Positions 48,206 through 61,800 of a stretch of 64,000 nucleotides of DNA are shown piece by piece. The notes below the pieces were generated by a model, which saw nothing but the letters and a program-made list of their open reading frames with translations, made no database searches and was not told where the DNA came from. Position 1 is the first letter of the stretch. Every line of letters starts with the position of its first letter. This stretch comes from Loxodes magnus (lineage: Eukaryota > Ciliophora > Karyorelictea > Loxodida > Loxodidae): positions 1-64,000 of the forward strand of contig CAMPDV010000433.1 in NCBI GenBank assembly GCA_946699065.1, written 5' to 3'. Position numbers and translations under genes: made by a program.

Positions 48206-49272
48206 TTTTAAACTTTTTTCTATAATTAATTAAGAATTTTAGAATAGATAGGTAAAATCATATTTTTATGCAAAGGAATCTTTTCATTTAATAAAATATA
48301 TAATATTTAAGGATTTAATTTCACCATAAATTAGATTCTTGTAAATAACTTGAAGTTCTTCAACTTTCTACACAAGAAAATTTAACTTCTAACTAAATTT
48401 CCTTTTAATCTCATGGAAAATATTTAAAGCAGCATTTGATTAATATTAGTTTCTTAAATTTCTATTTATTAATAATTAGACATAAGGCAAAAGCATATCT
48501 CATTTAATCTTTATTATCAGATGCAACAATAATAAGACTCAGAATTTTATCATGACTGCAACTAGTTATTATTTCTTGCATTTCCTATAGTTTATTGCAT
48601 TGAAGTTAGTGAAGATTAATTGTTTTAAATATTTGAAAACATATTTATTCTTTACTTGGCTAACACAGTTTCTGAATTAATTTTTATATTAGATCTTTCC
48701 TTGGATTATATTTAAAGCAACGTATAAATAGACTAATCTATTATTTTCATTAAAGATTAAAACTTAAAAACTTTGTTTTATTTTCGATTATAAACATATT
48801 TATGTCTTCACTTAAATCTCAAATTAGAGTAAAAAAGGTTTTCATTAAAATTTAAATTATAGGACATGAAGAAATAAAATATAGCATTTCTAATCTATTT
48901 TACTCTTTTAGAAAGATAGCTAATAACTTAAACTTTTTAAAATAGTAATGTTTAATCACTAGGATAATCTTTAATGGTTACTATCTTTAGTAATTCTATA
49001 TAAGCAATATCTTTGTTATAATTAATATAAAAACAAAATCTATATTACTCTAAACTTCTGAATCTATTATTACCCCAATTATTATTTTATTCTACTATCA
49101 TTGGCAGCTAGATTACCCTGAATTTATTATAGAAATTACCTTTTATAAATATTTGTCTTAACTCTCTTTTTATTTAGTATTTTAGCTCATAATCAGTTCC
49201 ACTCATATTTATTATTATAATTAGGCTTTTCATTTTTATCCATCTACATTAAGTTTCTTAAAGGTAGAGGTA
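48206..49272. other. Single-copy AT-rich stretch between the right copy and R'
   Basis: No repeat partner in the window and no convincing frame. The first hundred bases may be the 5' flank of W1. Confidence 0.5.
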
Positions 49273-50700
49273 GAGTGGTTGTATTTAATTCTTCTTAATG
49301 CCTTTTAATTATCTATTGTTATATTTAGTAAATAGTAAATATTATAAATTTAATATTTTATTCTCTATTTTTAATTAAGATAAACATTTGTTTTCGTGAA
49401 ATTAATTTAAGTAGATAATTTTTTGCCTCTTGCTTTTCTGGTTTTATTCAATCATCTTCCTTTAAGGTAATTAAGATCTCATTTTGATTGTTAATTGGTC
49501 AAACTATCTTGTAAATTCTTAATATCAAGTTTTTAGGTGAATCATAATAAAAAAGATAATATATGAAGGTTGATTAGCAATTAGTCTTTATTTATATCAT
49601 CTGAAAACTAGCAATGCTTTTGCTCAATAAATTAATCATTTATTAATTTTCCCCCTTTAGAATCTATCCCAACGATAGTCTGACTTTTAAGTTGTACCTC
49701 GGATGAAGCTAATCCCGATCAAGAAGTGATGCTTCTGTTGTGAATCCTACCTATATCAGAACAGTCCGAAACTAAAATTAAAAAAACGGGATTTCTGATA
49801 AGCAAAGCGGTTAAAAAAATCCAACTAAGCAAGATTTTCTTAACAAAAATGAAAGCATTCACAAGAGGAAGAAGATTAAGCAATAATAAAGAACTAACAG
49901 GGATTAAGGACAAAAAATCTACTAAAACTCACAGATGAGAACTCGTTATCTTCCTTTTGCACAAGAAAATTTAAATAGAGCATGAAACTTGAAGCGCTGA
50001 ACTCCAGAAAGGGTGAAATTCCCTAATGATGGAGAAATATTTTATATATAGCATAGTGTAATAATTTTTCTCCTTTTTCTGGATACTGAAAGCTTTACCT
50101 AAAGTATTGCATTATAAACAAACCACAACCTTAATTTTTAAAGCTTGCTTAATGGTTACATAAAGCAAAAAAATTAATAATTCCTCTTCTTTTTAATGAA
50201 TGCAATACAATATTTTAATAAGTTAAATCTAAGTGGGCTAAATTTAGGTGCATAAGTATCATATATTAAAAGCTAAGGGAATTTTTATCTTGTTGAATGT
50301 TTTCATAATTAACTTCACTTATTTTTTAACTATTTAATAATGTAATTTTTTTATTGATATGAAGATTTCTTTGATAATTTAAAATAAGAGTTAGTTTTAT
50401 ATTACTCGAAAATAAATTTTATTAATTAATAAGAAGTTACTTAAAAATAGTTTTAAAATAAAGGAATTAAGAAATAAAAAATATACAAGATGTAGGTTTC
50501 TGTGTAGGTTGATATCTCTAAATATCTGAGTAAAAAATCTTTAGAATATAAGTTGCGTAAGAATATTAATAAGTAACAAAAATAAAAATTATATTTAAAT
50601 ACCACAAGCAAATCTAAATATTTTTATACTTTTAACTCTAAAATTAAATAAATAATTTCTTTAATTAATAAATAATTAAAATCTTTTATGGAAATATATA
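49273..50700 (-). repeat. R': inverted copy of sequence R
   Basis: Reverse complement of 18546-19967, very similar along its whole length, joined to M' on the right exactly as R is joined to M. Confidence 0.8.
49707..49985 (+). CDS. Possible small ORF in R'
   Basis: A 92-codon frame in the ciliate code between TGAs at 49704 and 49983. It is basic and Gln/Asn-rich (SDKQSGQKNPTKQDFL, MRTRYLPFAQENLNRA). The local rise in GC and conservation in R support a function of some kind. The opposite-strand standard-code frame 49719-49913 is hydrophobic and probably a shadow. Confidence 0.35.
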
Positions 50701-52035
50701 GTTATACACTCTTAGTTATAAAAAAGAAATAATCCTTTTATAAAATTTACAATTAATTATTGATTTCCTTTTTAGGTTAAAATATTTCCTATATTACGTC
50801 TTTTAGAAGATATTTAAGAATATTGAAGTGGACCAAGTAAAATGATAAAGCAGAAGAAATCTAGCTCTGTATAATTATAGACTATAAAATCTACACAATA
50901 TTAAAAATTAATATTATTGCTTACCCTTTAATCTAGACCATCTGGAAGAGTTATGGATATGAAAATATTTTCTAAAAAGTCTTGAACAGACAAAGAAAAT
51001 TAAAAGCAATAGTAATTTAATTAGTATGAAATAATACAAAAATATTATGAAATATAAGACACTAAGATACATTTTAAACTATTGCACTATCATCAAATAA
51101 TTGACAACATTCAAATATTAAATTAACTTTAAGCATAAAAATATAACTAAGATTCAAAGAAACTAAGCAAATCTTAAAATTTAAGGTTGATAAACTTAAT
51201 GTCAATAAAGCATTTAAATAAAGATTAAATAGAATTTTATCTATCAATTCCTAAAATTACTCAAGTCTATTCAAATGAAAACATTAAAGTTAATTATTTG
51301 GTCGATAAAAAAGCTAAAATAATAATATTAAAGTATTGTAAATAATATAAGATATTAGATCTATATTTTAAATAAGATATTTTAATAATATAAAACCAGG
51401 CTAACTTAAACATTCACTTAACTACTTCATTTATAAAAATTACTAAATTAAATCTCATAATTCATTTAATTTATTATATCTAAACTTATTTCATTTACTA
51501 AATTAGGAATGAACATAAAAAGATAACCTTGTTATCTATAAGGAGAATCAAAAAAATATAAGGGCTATAGGATCAATAAAATATGCTACAAAAAGGTTAA
51601 ATAAGAGTTTGAATGCGAATAAAATCTGACGAATATTTGATTTGACAAAAACGATCTAACGCTTAAAAGATATCCGAGATTGGTAAATTGAGAAAATGAG
51701 TAAATTAAGTTTAAAATATTTCTTCAATATTAACACGGACGAAGAATAGAAAGTATCTAAAGAGTGACTTGAGAAATTATAGTAAAAAAGAGAAAAATAT
51801 TATAGACGAATGAGTTATATTTAAGGATTAAAGAGCTATGACTACATAAAATGTTTATTCGAAAAAGGGATAAGAACTCTAATTATTAAAATGAGAAAAC
51901 TCAAAATATAGTAAACTTTTTAAATATAGTGATTTAAATTTATTTAACAAATGATTAAGCATTGTGACTATATAAATTTAAGTGAATTGAAAAATTATTA
52001 TACTCAACCAACAATTTAAATATATAAATATTTAA

Positions 52036-52044
52036 GGCGGGAAA
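52036..52044 (+). promoter_or_regulatory. GGCGGGAAA box (M', box 1)
   Basis: Followed by GCTAAAATAATAATTTT exactly as at 4644. Confidence 0.4.
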
Positions 52045-53139
52045 GCTAAAATAATAATTTTAAATATTAGCTCTTAAGATATAAATTTAGATTTTAAAAA
52101 GATTTTATATTGATTTAAGTGAAAAGATAGTAAACTTAAGCATCTAATAAAGATAGAATTTCATAAAAGCTAATTTAAATCATAAGACCTAGAATGTTTA
52201 ATAGCTAAGTTAAAAATAATTAACACTAAAATCATTTAGAAACTATTCAAGTTCTATTTCAATTTAAAATTTAAACAGTTAAATCCAACTCATCTTTTAA
52301 GATTTTAGCCTGGAATAATTTTCTCTTACAAAATTTGGATAGTTAAATAGAGCAGCATCAGTAGAGATTCATGCAATGAAGATAAAAAATAAAAGAAAAT
52401 ATAAATATCTTGAAGATAAAGGATAAGAGAAGGCATTATTGAATAAGAGTTAATTACAAAAATAGATTAAATTAGAGATAAAAGATAAATAATGTAGAGA
52501 CCTCTAAATAAACACTATTCATAAATTAGAAAATCTGAATTTTAGTCATACTTGCAAATCATATAAATTTGAAAGAGTAGAATCTTATAGAATACCTAAG
52601 TCCAAATTAGGAATCCTCATCCTAAAAGAAAGCAGAAGAAACTTATATTTAAAAAAGAAAGCAAAAAATGCCTATTCAAATATAGACGAAATTGAAACAA
52701 CACCTAGCTTGTAAGTCTTAAAAGATAAAAAAGAAGAGTAAAACTTATAAAACTAAGTTATCTTATAATAAAACTATATACTCAGAATCTTAAAAATCAT
52801 AGAAAGTACAAAGAGTATCTAACTTTAATTGCAAAATTTAAGTAAGTCTTCTTAATTGCAAGAGGCATTTTGACTATTGCTTAAGCAAATAAAAAGAAAA
52901 TTTAAAGAATAAACTACTAATTGAAACTCTAGATGAACTAAATTAGTACTGAAGATTCATTTAAAAGAAACAGATGAATAGATCATCACTATTTTAAGTG
53001 TGTTAAACAAAACCCAGACAAATTATTGACGAAATTTTATATTTGGCTATAAAGGAAATATAGCAAAATTATTCTACTCAATCAAAAAGTTATATAAGAA
53101 CAATTTAACATTAATAATAAAAATAAAAGGAGTAATTTA

Positions 53140-53148
53140 GGCGGGAAA
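53140..53148 (+). promoter_or_regulatory. GGCGGGAAA box (M', box 3)
   Basis: Followed by ATCTAAAATAATAATATTT exactly as at 7644. The partner site in M has changed to TTTTCCCACC. Confidence 0.35.
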
Positions 53149-53397
53149 ATCTAAAATAATAATATTTAAAAGCTGCAAATATTGAAGAGACAAAATTTAA
53201 ATTTAAAAAATGATATTATAATAATTTAAATAAATTAAGCAACAAGCATTAGAGCCAGAAAGATCATGTTAGATTTGCAAAATTAAATGTAAAATATGAT
53301 ATGAACAGATACTAGAAACATGATGAAGAGCTAACTGTATTTCATATTATTATTTATTTAAATTAGTAAAATTAAGAGTATTTAATCTTAAAAACTG

Positions 53398-54326
53398 TAG
53401 CCTTGTGACATAAAAAAAGAATCTTGCATAAACAAAAAATTTTAGGAAAAGTAAAAGTATCTACAATTTAGCAGTCCAACGTTAAACAAGATTATCTAAA
53501 AGATAGATAAATTTTCCAATTACTAGCAATTACATTAATTACAGAAAAAATTAACTTTCTAGGAAGCAAAATAAAATGCAAAAGTTACATCAATAGTTAA
53601 GATTTAGCTAGTTTTATTATAGCAGAATCTATAATTTACAACAAACAACTAACAATAAATACTTTCAAAGAAAGAAATAGTTGAATAATGTTAATTGACA
53701 TTTAAAGAACTAACTAGAAGCATTATAATAAAACTTTGAGATAAAATGAAGGGAATAATAATCTGCACATCAAAGATGAAAATTTCTAAAATTATACCAT
53801 CAGAGAAAAACATTATAGGAAAAATTTAGCTTACTGTCTGAATGCTTAACAGGTAGAAATTTAAGAAATAAATATAAAACAATAAACTGATGAATTAACT
53901 AGAGATAGAAAAAAAAGGAAAATAATCTTAGAACTTATACAATGAGACTATAAAAATGTATCAAATTTCATTGCAAGCAAATTTTGAATTTGCTATAGTA
54001 AGGAGAGTAAAGATAAACTTTGTTTAGAAAGACAAAAAATGTAAATAAATAGAAATTAGAAAACACTAATAATGTTGGGATATGAAGTCAACAATTCAAG
54101 TATATTTCCTCGAGGTAAATCCATAAAAAACTTGAGCAAAAGTGATTAAATACGAACTTTAAAAGAGATTGTTTTACAATATATTAAACAAATGAACAGC
54201 CACTGAGGCTTAAATTACATATAAAAATAAATAATGATTTTGTTCAAGAAAGCTGAACTAAAGAAATGGATTAACAGAGATCTTTAAAAAATTGCTTCAA
54301 AATTATAAAATAGTGGACTTTTACTG
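53398..54326 (+). pseudogene. Second copy of region H
   Basis: Direct repeat of 22970-24102 with scattered substitutions, lacking about 210 bp that copy 1 has between two GGAT sequences (about 23652-23860). The coding-like frames are as in copy 1 but further decayed. Confidence 0.6.
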
Positions 54327-54596
54327 CAAGATATAAACTTGCAAATTAACTGACTCACTGTTTATTTCTCTTCTCCTTATACATCCATCTCCTTGTAATA
54401 TCCTTGCTTATTTGTAAAGTTTATCATACTAAGTTAGCTACTATAACTGATCTATTTTCTATTTTATTGTCAAGAAATCTTTTAATGATTCAAATTTATT
54501 ATTTTAATTGTTGTTCTATTTTTACTTAAAGTTGTCTTAGCTATGCCTTTAATTTTGTTGGATTAAATATATAATATAAATTTCCTTTTACTTTGC
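54327..54596. other. Unique 270 bp in place of the EF-hand gene fragment
   Basis: Where the first copy has 4.2 kb of EF-hand coding sequence, this copy has 270 bp without a partner in the window, slightly less AT-rich, with no convincing frame. Confidence 0.6.
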
Positions 54597-56037
54597 TAAT
54601 TTATTTTATAAAAAACGTCTAAAACATCAAATAATTTTCTTGTATAATATAAGATTTCGTCTATTTAAGTTCAAATTTAGTTGCATATACGTTTTTAAAT
54701 TCCAAAAAAATCGTGATTTTTTTAATTTTTCGTTGTACTCTTTTTAAATTTTTTTCTTATTAATTCTAGATTTGTTGATAAAAACTGATTCTCCCTAAAT
54801 TTTAATTTTTGTTAAATTTATGTCTATTAACTTCTACATTTAAAAAGCTCAATAATATTAGTCAATTTTTAAAACTCATTAATGATTGTTAATTTTTAAG
54901 TGGGATTGTTTCTTGTAAAGAGTATTTTGATACTTTATTCTCTAATATATTTTGGATTTAATGTAACTTTCCTTGACTAAATTAGATAAAAAAGATAAAT
55001 TTCTTATTTTGTTGTTCCTCTATGAAGGTAAAAATGTACTAAAGTTCTTTTTATTTATATCATTAAAATAATAAAATAGAAGCTGTTTATTTGATTAAAA
55101 AACTAAATATATGAATCCATAAAGAAGTTTCCTTTTATTAATTAAATAAAAATTAGGTTAATTTACACTATCTATTGAATAATCTACTTCCAAAAAGCAT
55201 ACTAAAATAATTAAAATAAAGAAAATTTCCCGCTTTTGAAATATTTATAGTTTATTATTAAAATATTATATTTAACTTAAGAGAACTACCTTTATTTAAT
55301 AGCCTCATTAGCTTAGCTATTATTATTAACCACATTAGTTTGTTCTAAGCTTTTAAACGTTAGTATATATAATAGATGCTAAAGTCTATTCTCTACCTTA
55401 CTTTGTTTTGTACAGTATTAGGTAAAGATGAATATAGATTAAAAATGTAAATCTTATTTGATTAGAATTTTGGTTATAATTAAGCTATATTAAGTGTATT
55501 AGGGTATAAATTAAATAAAATTAGTTCTACTTGATATCTTTCTTAAGTATAGATTAGATATAACTTAGGATGTTCTTAGCTTATTATTATTTGTATCTCT
55601 TCAACTTTAATTTAATAAATTATAAGTAAAATTAGAAACATACTATCTTTTAATGGAAACACTTATAAACATATCTTATAAGCAAAAGAATCAAAGAGAG
55701 ATTATCAAATAAGCAACTGAAAATATGACTGATAAATGTAATACTTATATAGCTTAAACAATTCAAATATATTCAATAAACATTTTAACTTCCTCTAGTC
55801 ATTTAAAATTTACTAACATCTAACAATAGTACCTGAAACTAAGAAATCAAATCTATCTACAAAAGATACTTAAAATTACAACAGAATTAGCGATTCAAAG
55901 CACCTCTACGAAGTACTGAGGATCAAAGCTAGAATATTGAAATAGAAATTCTAACAAGAGAAGGAGTTTAACTTTGCTTTTATTATATAGCTTTAAAGGT
56001 TAAACTCAGCACGTAATTTACAAAAATTTAAATTGAT
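54597..56037. other. AT-rich spacer of module X (copy 3)
   Basis: As 28338-29779. No gene supported; it contains TTTCCCGC at 55226-55233. Confidence 0.55.
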
Positions 56038-57129
56038 ATGACTGTAGGAAGTAAAGTTATTTGCGAGGGAAAATATTTTAGTAAAAATTAGAATGAAATA
56101 TATTTAAAGAAAAAGGCTAAAGAATATCAGATAGGGAAATTATTTTTAGGATAAAATTTCGACGAATATTGAGCTAAGTGAGTATTAAACTATTTAAAAG
56201 AATTCGGTAGTTCATTAATAGAGAAGACAAAAAGAAAAAGAAAATTCAAAATATAGCAAAAATAATAAGAGCAAGCTCTTAAAATAAAAAAGTTGAGATC
56301 AATGCCAATATATAAAGGCAATTAAAATTTATCTAAAAGCAAAGAGATTAGAATTTATTAAGCTCCTTTAAGAAAATATTCCTTTTAAAATTTAAAGAGA
56401 GATAAAAACTGAAAGTAAAAGATAAGAAAAGAGTTTACTTAAAATAAAATAAACTAAGTTTTCGTAATAATAATGGAATTCGAAGAAAAAATCAATTTTT
56501 TTCACAATCAACTTAAATGAAGAGGAAATAACGATTATTATCCAAGTAAAAAATAAGGTTTCAATTAGAGGAAACTTAGTCAGATAGAAATTAACAAAAA
56601 CATTACTGTTAAAGCATAAATATATTCAAAATCCTGGATAAAATGATAAGTAGTGAAAATTATAATATTCTTAATAAAGTTTGCTACAATAGTAAAGGAA
56701 TAAAATGAAGATTATCTGAGAGTAAAGAAAGAACGTTAGATGAAGGCTATAAAAATATTAAGAGAAAAGAAAAATAAAACTTGGCACTTAATTTATTTTT
56801 ATATTCTGAGAGGCACATATAATTTATAGATAAAAGAAAAGAGATTGTAGCTATGTTTTAAGTAAAACAAACATCTTCGCTTTATCTTCAATTTATTCTT
56901 ATTTTTTTTCAAAATTATACTAACTTACATAGAAATCATAAAAACTCAGAATCTTTAGACTAAAGAAAATTATTTTTAAATATAAAACAATTTAGAAAAA
57001 TAAAATTTATTTATTATTAAAATTACTTACTAAAAGACTTTTAAAAATAACTTTTAAATTCTATATCTAGATGCTATATATTTCATTAATTATTATTAAT
57101 AAGTTCAGCAAACTTTAATTATTTGCTGA
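56038..57129 (+). pseudogene. X1 (copy 3)
   Basis: Same frame length as the right copy (364 codons from ATG to TGA), with a handful of interruptions. The near identity to 29780-30871 points to recent duplication or gene conversion after the gene had decayed. Confidence 0.45.
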
Positions 57130-58861
57130 TAATCTTAAAATTATATTCTTCAATTGCCCACATTTCTAACTATTAATAAATTCAAAAGTTTATTCTTTAT
57201 ATTTCTTTCAATCTATTAAATATCAAGATTAAGTATATATCTATAATTAAACTTAGAGTTTTGGTTAGTGGTATTTGAAATTTAACTAAAATATATTATA
57301 ATATGTTTGTATGATTTTAACTTATCCTGTTATCTTTATTCATTTCTTAAAATTTTGAATTTTAGTTATTTAGGTTTTTAGTTTTTATAAGTATTTTTGA
57401 AATATTATAAAATATACTATTGCTTATAGAATTATCTTATATTACAAATAAAAGCAATCAACTAAAAACTCTTAATAGTTTATTTCTTTTTTATTTTAAT
57501 TTAATTTAATATGGTTATCCCTCCTTTATTTTTTAAGATTTCTCACTTTTATTTAATTATTTGTTGTATTTAACTATTTATTTCTTGGTAATTTAGATAT
57601 ATTTAACCTTATTTGATTTTTTAAAGCTATTTAATAAAGTTCAAATTATTTATAGCATACCTAAAAAATGGAAAATAATAAAATATCCTATTGTTCTATT
57701 AAAATCTTATTGACTCTTCTTTATATAACAATAAATAAAATGCAATAACTAAAAAATCTATTTAGATGCTCTAAAGTCTTAAAATTGCAGATCTGAGATC
57801 GCTATAATTCAAATAAATTAATTAGACCTTATGTACTAAATAATTAGACCTTATGTACTAAATGAGACCTATCTGAGAGCTAGTTAACTAACGTAATTTT
57901 CCATAACTTTAAAAGTCTGATATAGAAGAGATTTAAAAGAAATTCATTGATGCTTACGAGTACAGAGCTAGCTTTCTTTGACCTTCAAAAATTAACTAAA
58001 TATGTGCTTCAACATTTCTTAAACCAGCAATTCTAAGGTAATCTCTCCTTAGATAGTAAATATATATAAATTAAACGATACTATCGATACTACCAAATTA
58101 AGTGAGCAACCTTATGAATGATAATCTGATTTTATTGATTTGTAGATAAAAAATATCTACATTTTAGATTCAATTATTTTAATTTTGTAATTATGGGCAA
58201 TTTGTTGGATGCTAAAGAGATAATTTCTTCAGATATATGTATCTTCAGGGTACTTAAATTACTCTAAGATACTAAGAAGGAATCTACTTCCAAAGCCCCC
58301 TTTAGTAAAAGTTTTCCAACTAACGAAAGCATCACTTTTAAACTATAAAATAAAGAAAATATAATAGCAATGAGAATACAAGGAGACGCCAAATCCATAC
58401 AAAAAATTATAATAGAAGCAGATTAACAAAGAGCTTATTCAAATTCTTTGTGATGTAGAATTAAATCTATCAAAGTGACTTGTTAATTTAAGATATTAGT
58501 TAAGTAAACAAAGATAAGCATTAGCTTCTTTTCATACTTATCTTCTTTACTATTCATGCAAATGCATTCATTCTTGCTTTTTCAAACTTCTTCAATTAAC
58601 TCAAAGCTGTTAACACTATAAAACAGATACTTTCACTTCTTACTTTTCTGCTTATTTTGCTTTTTTTCATCTTCTCCGTATAGAGTGATTTCTAGATTTA
58701 AATTTTTAAGTTTTTATCAATTTCTTTATTCTTCTTTTAGCAAGTTCCATTTAAGATTGTAATTAATCATTATAAGGCATTTCAGTCAGAATTTATAATG
58801 CTAATATTAACCCTGAATGAAGGCTTATCTCTGCCGATCTTTATCACCATTGTTCTTGGTA
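57130..58861. other. AT-rich spacer between X1 and S (copy 3)
   Basis: Equivalent of 30872-32612. The 22-bp tandem unit is present at about 57.82-57.87 kb. The low-complexity run near 57.49 kb is shorter than in the right copy. No gene supported. Confidence 0.45.
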
Positions 58862-61800
58862 TCAATTTTTGTGCGATTAATTGAATTTTTTTATACACTA
58901 CATTAATTATCTTATCGATTTTATGAACTCTTATGACATAAATTTATTTAATTTCTCTAAATATGTGTATTTATATGTGTTAATGAAGTTCTGAGTTTAA
59001 ATTTTTGATGAATACTAATAATATTTATATTTTATTTATATTTTATTTATGAATTTATAAATTAAAATATTTGTAATTTTATTAATATTTTTATAATTAA
59101 GAATCTTTTTAGACTTCAATTTGTAATTTTTTATTTCTCCTTATTCTCCTCTTACTTTTTGACAATATATTATCACTTTTTTATTCTTAGATTTAAGTTT
59201 GATTATGCTATTCTCTTCAAATTGATTCATTAATACGTTTAAAATCTTGTCCTGTGTTTTGAATTCTGGAAGTAGGAGTATTATGAATATCTCTTGATGT
59301 TGTATTTTGTTCGATTTATACTTACAAACTCTAAACTCTTACTTAGTCAGCTTTTTATTTTCTTTCTTAATAAATGCTATAAACAATTAAAACCAAAGCG
59401 ATTGTATAATTAGATATTAGTATAACCATAGTTACTACTACAATTAAAAAGGCTAAATATTCTAATTTGTTGCTAATTGGATGAATGTAAAATGAAAACT
59501 GTATAAGTAGAATAAAAATCCAAATTTCGTTGATAATAGTTATTATAAATATAATTTTGCTATTCAAAGGTTTATATTTTATCAAATATCATATCCATAT
59601 CAGTTATAAAAATGAAGCTAATGAAATTTGAAGTTCTGGTTGATTTTAACCTAAGATCATGATGAAAACAACTACTATTCTTCTTAAAAGAAAAATAGCA
59701 TAGAAGTATATAACTTAAGGTCTATTAGTTTCTTTAAGCTCATCAAATAGATTTTTAAATCTTTATTCTTATTGCTTCTTTGCCATTATTAGCTCCATTG
59801 TTGCTTCTTAAGCATTAAATATTGCAAGATTTAATAAATAGTATTTCTTTATCTAAATGAATACTGTACAACAGAAAATGATCATTAGAATCTGTATATT
59901 AAAGCTTACTAAAAAGAAATATGAGATAAAAGTATTCATAGTAACGTATAAAGCTTCTAGGCTTTAAAATCTAATCTATAATAAAATAGAAATCATCAAA
60001 CCTAAAGCAACATTAATACCTGTTCTTATAAAGGCTGAATATCTATAATTCTCATACGTTTTTTCCATATATTTTCCTATCTTATTATTATTATCTTTTA
60101 ATTATCAAATTATATAAAAAACTAAATAGCATATACTAATACTAAACAATTCACAAGCTGCATTTGAAATAAAAGTAGATGCATTAATACCTTAGATTTA
60201 TAGGTTATATCATATTTTTTATTAAGAATCAATTTTAGAATCTAAATTTAAGCATAAAAAGTCAATAATTATCTATTTAATATCTTTGTTTAATGAATAT
60301 AGAGCTTATAAAACATTAGGCATCATTACTGATATGAAGCCTGTTATTTTTATCATTTCATCTAAATACTAAGCAACCCAAAACTATTAACAACTATTGG
60401 AGGAGCCATAATTCACAACTAATGTGGAATATCCTAATGCAGCAGTTATAGAAGTTGCAATTAATTTTATATTTTATGATGATTTTACATAGCTTTCTTA
60501 TTACTTTGTTAAGTTTAAGTTACTTATATTATTTTAATCTATATCCTATTAACTAGAATCATAGTTATCTAAACATTTATTTTAAGTCAATTTCTTAGGA
60601 TTTAAGCATTAAATACAGCCATCGTTTGTGCATGCGGCACAGAAAGGATCGAAATCAATGCAAGAATGGCATAAGTTATCTGCTCCAATATAGTATCCTA
60701 AATTGCAACTGGTGCATTGAGATCCTGCTTGATTACATTATACGCAATGAGACAAAGCAACTTCGCAATTCTGACATATTCCGTTTTTATTACTATCTTA
60801 TTATGTTACATCGCAAATATCTAAACATTCATTCAAGGTCAAAACCTTTGGGCTCTAGCATTCATTGCAAATTACAACTTATGAATCATTTCTTATTTCT
60901 TGAGTGCAGTACTAGCAAAATGGAATAACTAGCTAGCAATTCTCACATATATTATTTTAATCTATATCCTATTAACTAGAATCGCAGTTATCTAAACATT
61001 AATTTTAAGTCAATTTTTTTGAAAGTGAGCACTATCTGCAGTTTAAACCGTCTTCTGTGCAGATGTCGCAAAACTAAATAATCTAACTGCATGGTTGGCA
61101 TATAAAATCTTAGTCTTAATCCTGTTCAGATTAAATGCAATTAGTTAAGCATTATTAATTTGTTAGCTTGAAAGGATAATAGCAATTAAGACAAATTGTT
61201 CCATCACTCGAACAATTTTAGCAATTTTTGATTGAATTATTGCAGAAACTACACTAAGATGGAGAAATTTAATAAGTATCTTCAGGACAATTCTAGTAGC
61301 ATTATCCTAAAAACAATTTCTTTTGGTTTTAGCATTTTAAACAATTTAGACCATCATCAGAACAAAGTTCACAATATTAAATTTAATCAGAGCAAAGCTA
61401 ACATTGCATTTCATTATTAATTCAAAATCCACTTTCACAAAATAAGCATTCCACTTAAGATGAATTACATTCTAAACAATTTAGAAGTATTTAATTGCAT
61501 GGCTCGCAAATCGAATTTCCGTCATAATCCTACTCGTTTGAAGTGCAGTTATCAAGACATCTATTTTAAGATAATTTCTTAGGGGAAAAACACGAATTGC
61601 AAATAGAATTATTTTGCGAACATGACGAACAAAACTCTAGCGACTAAGAGCAAAGAGAACATAAAGTTTCATAACTCTCTTCATTAATTGTCTAAATAAA
61701 TGAATTTTTATTTTTATCATATAATCAAAAATTGTTACTAACTTGCTTTTCAAAATTTAAATAAAAATTGCTATTTTCAAATTTTGTAAAATTCTAACTT

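Larger units (their letters stand above)
50701..53397 (-). repeat. M': inverted paralogue of block copy M
   Basis: Reverse complement of about 15.84-18.54 kb. It shares with M the same internal shortening of the W module and a 40-bp stretch (near 51.35 kb and 17.88 kb) that L1 lacks, so M and M' come from one shortened ancestor. It holds W2 (51.51-52.03 kb), the box at 52036, W3 and W4 remnants and the box at 53140. It ends at 53397 against the second copy of region H. Confidence 0.8.

Noticed and set aside
60626-60928. 100-codon plus-strand frame (also its relatives at 12285, 34373, 34808 and 61232)
   Set aside because: These are antisense to the furin-like cysteine-rich coding of S, whose CxxC pattern is much stronger evidence for the opposite strand.
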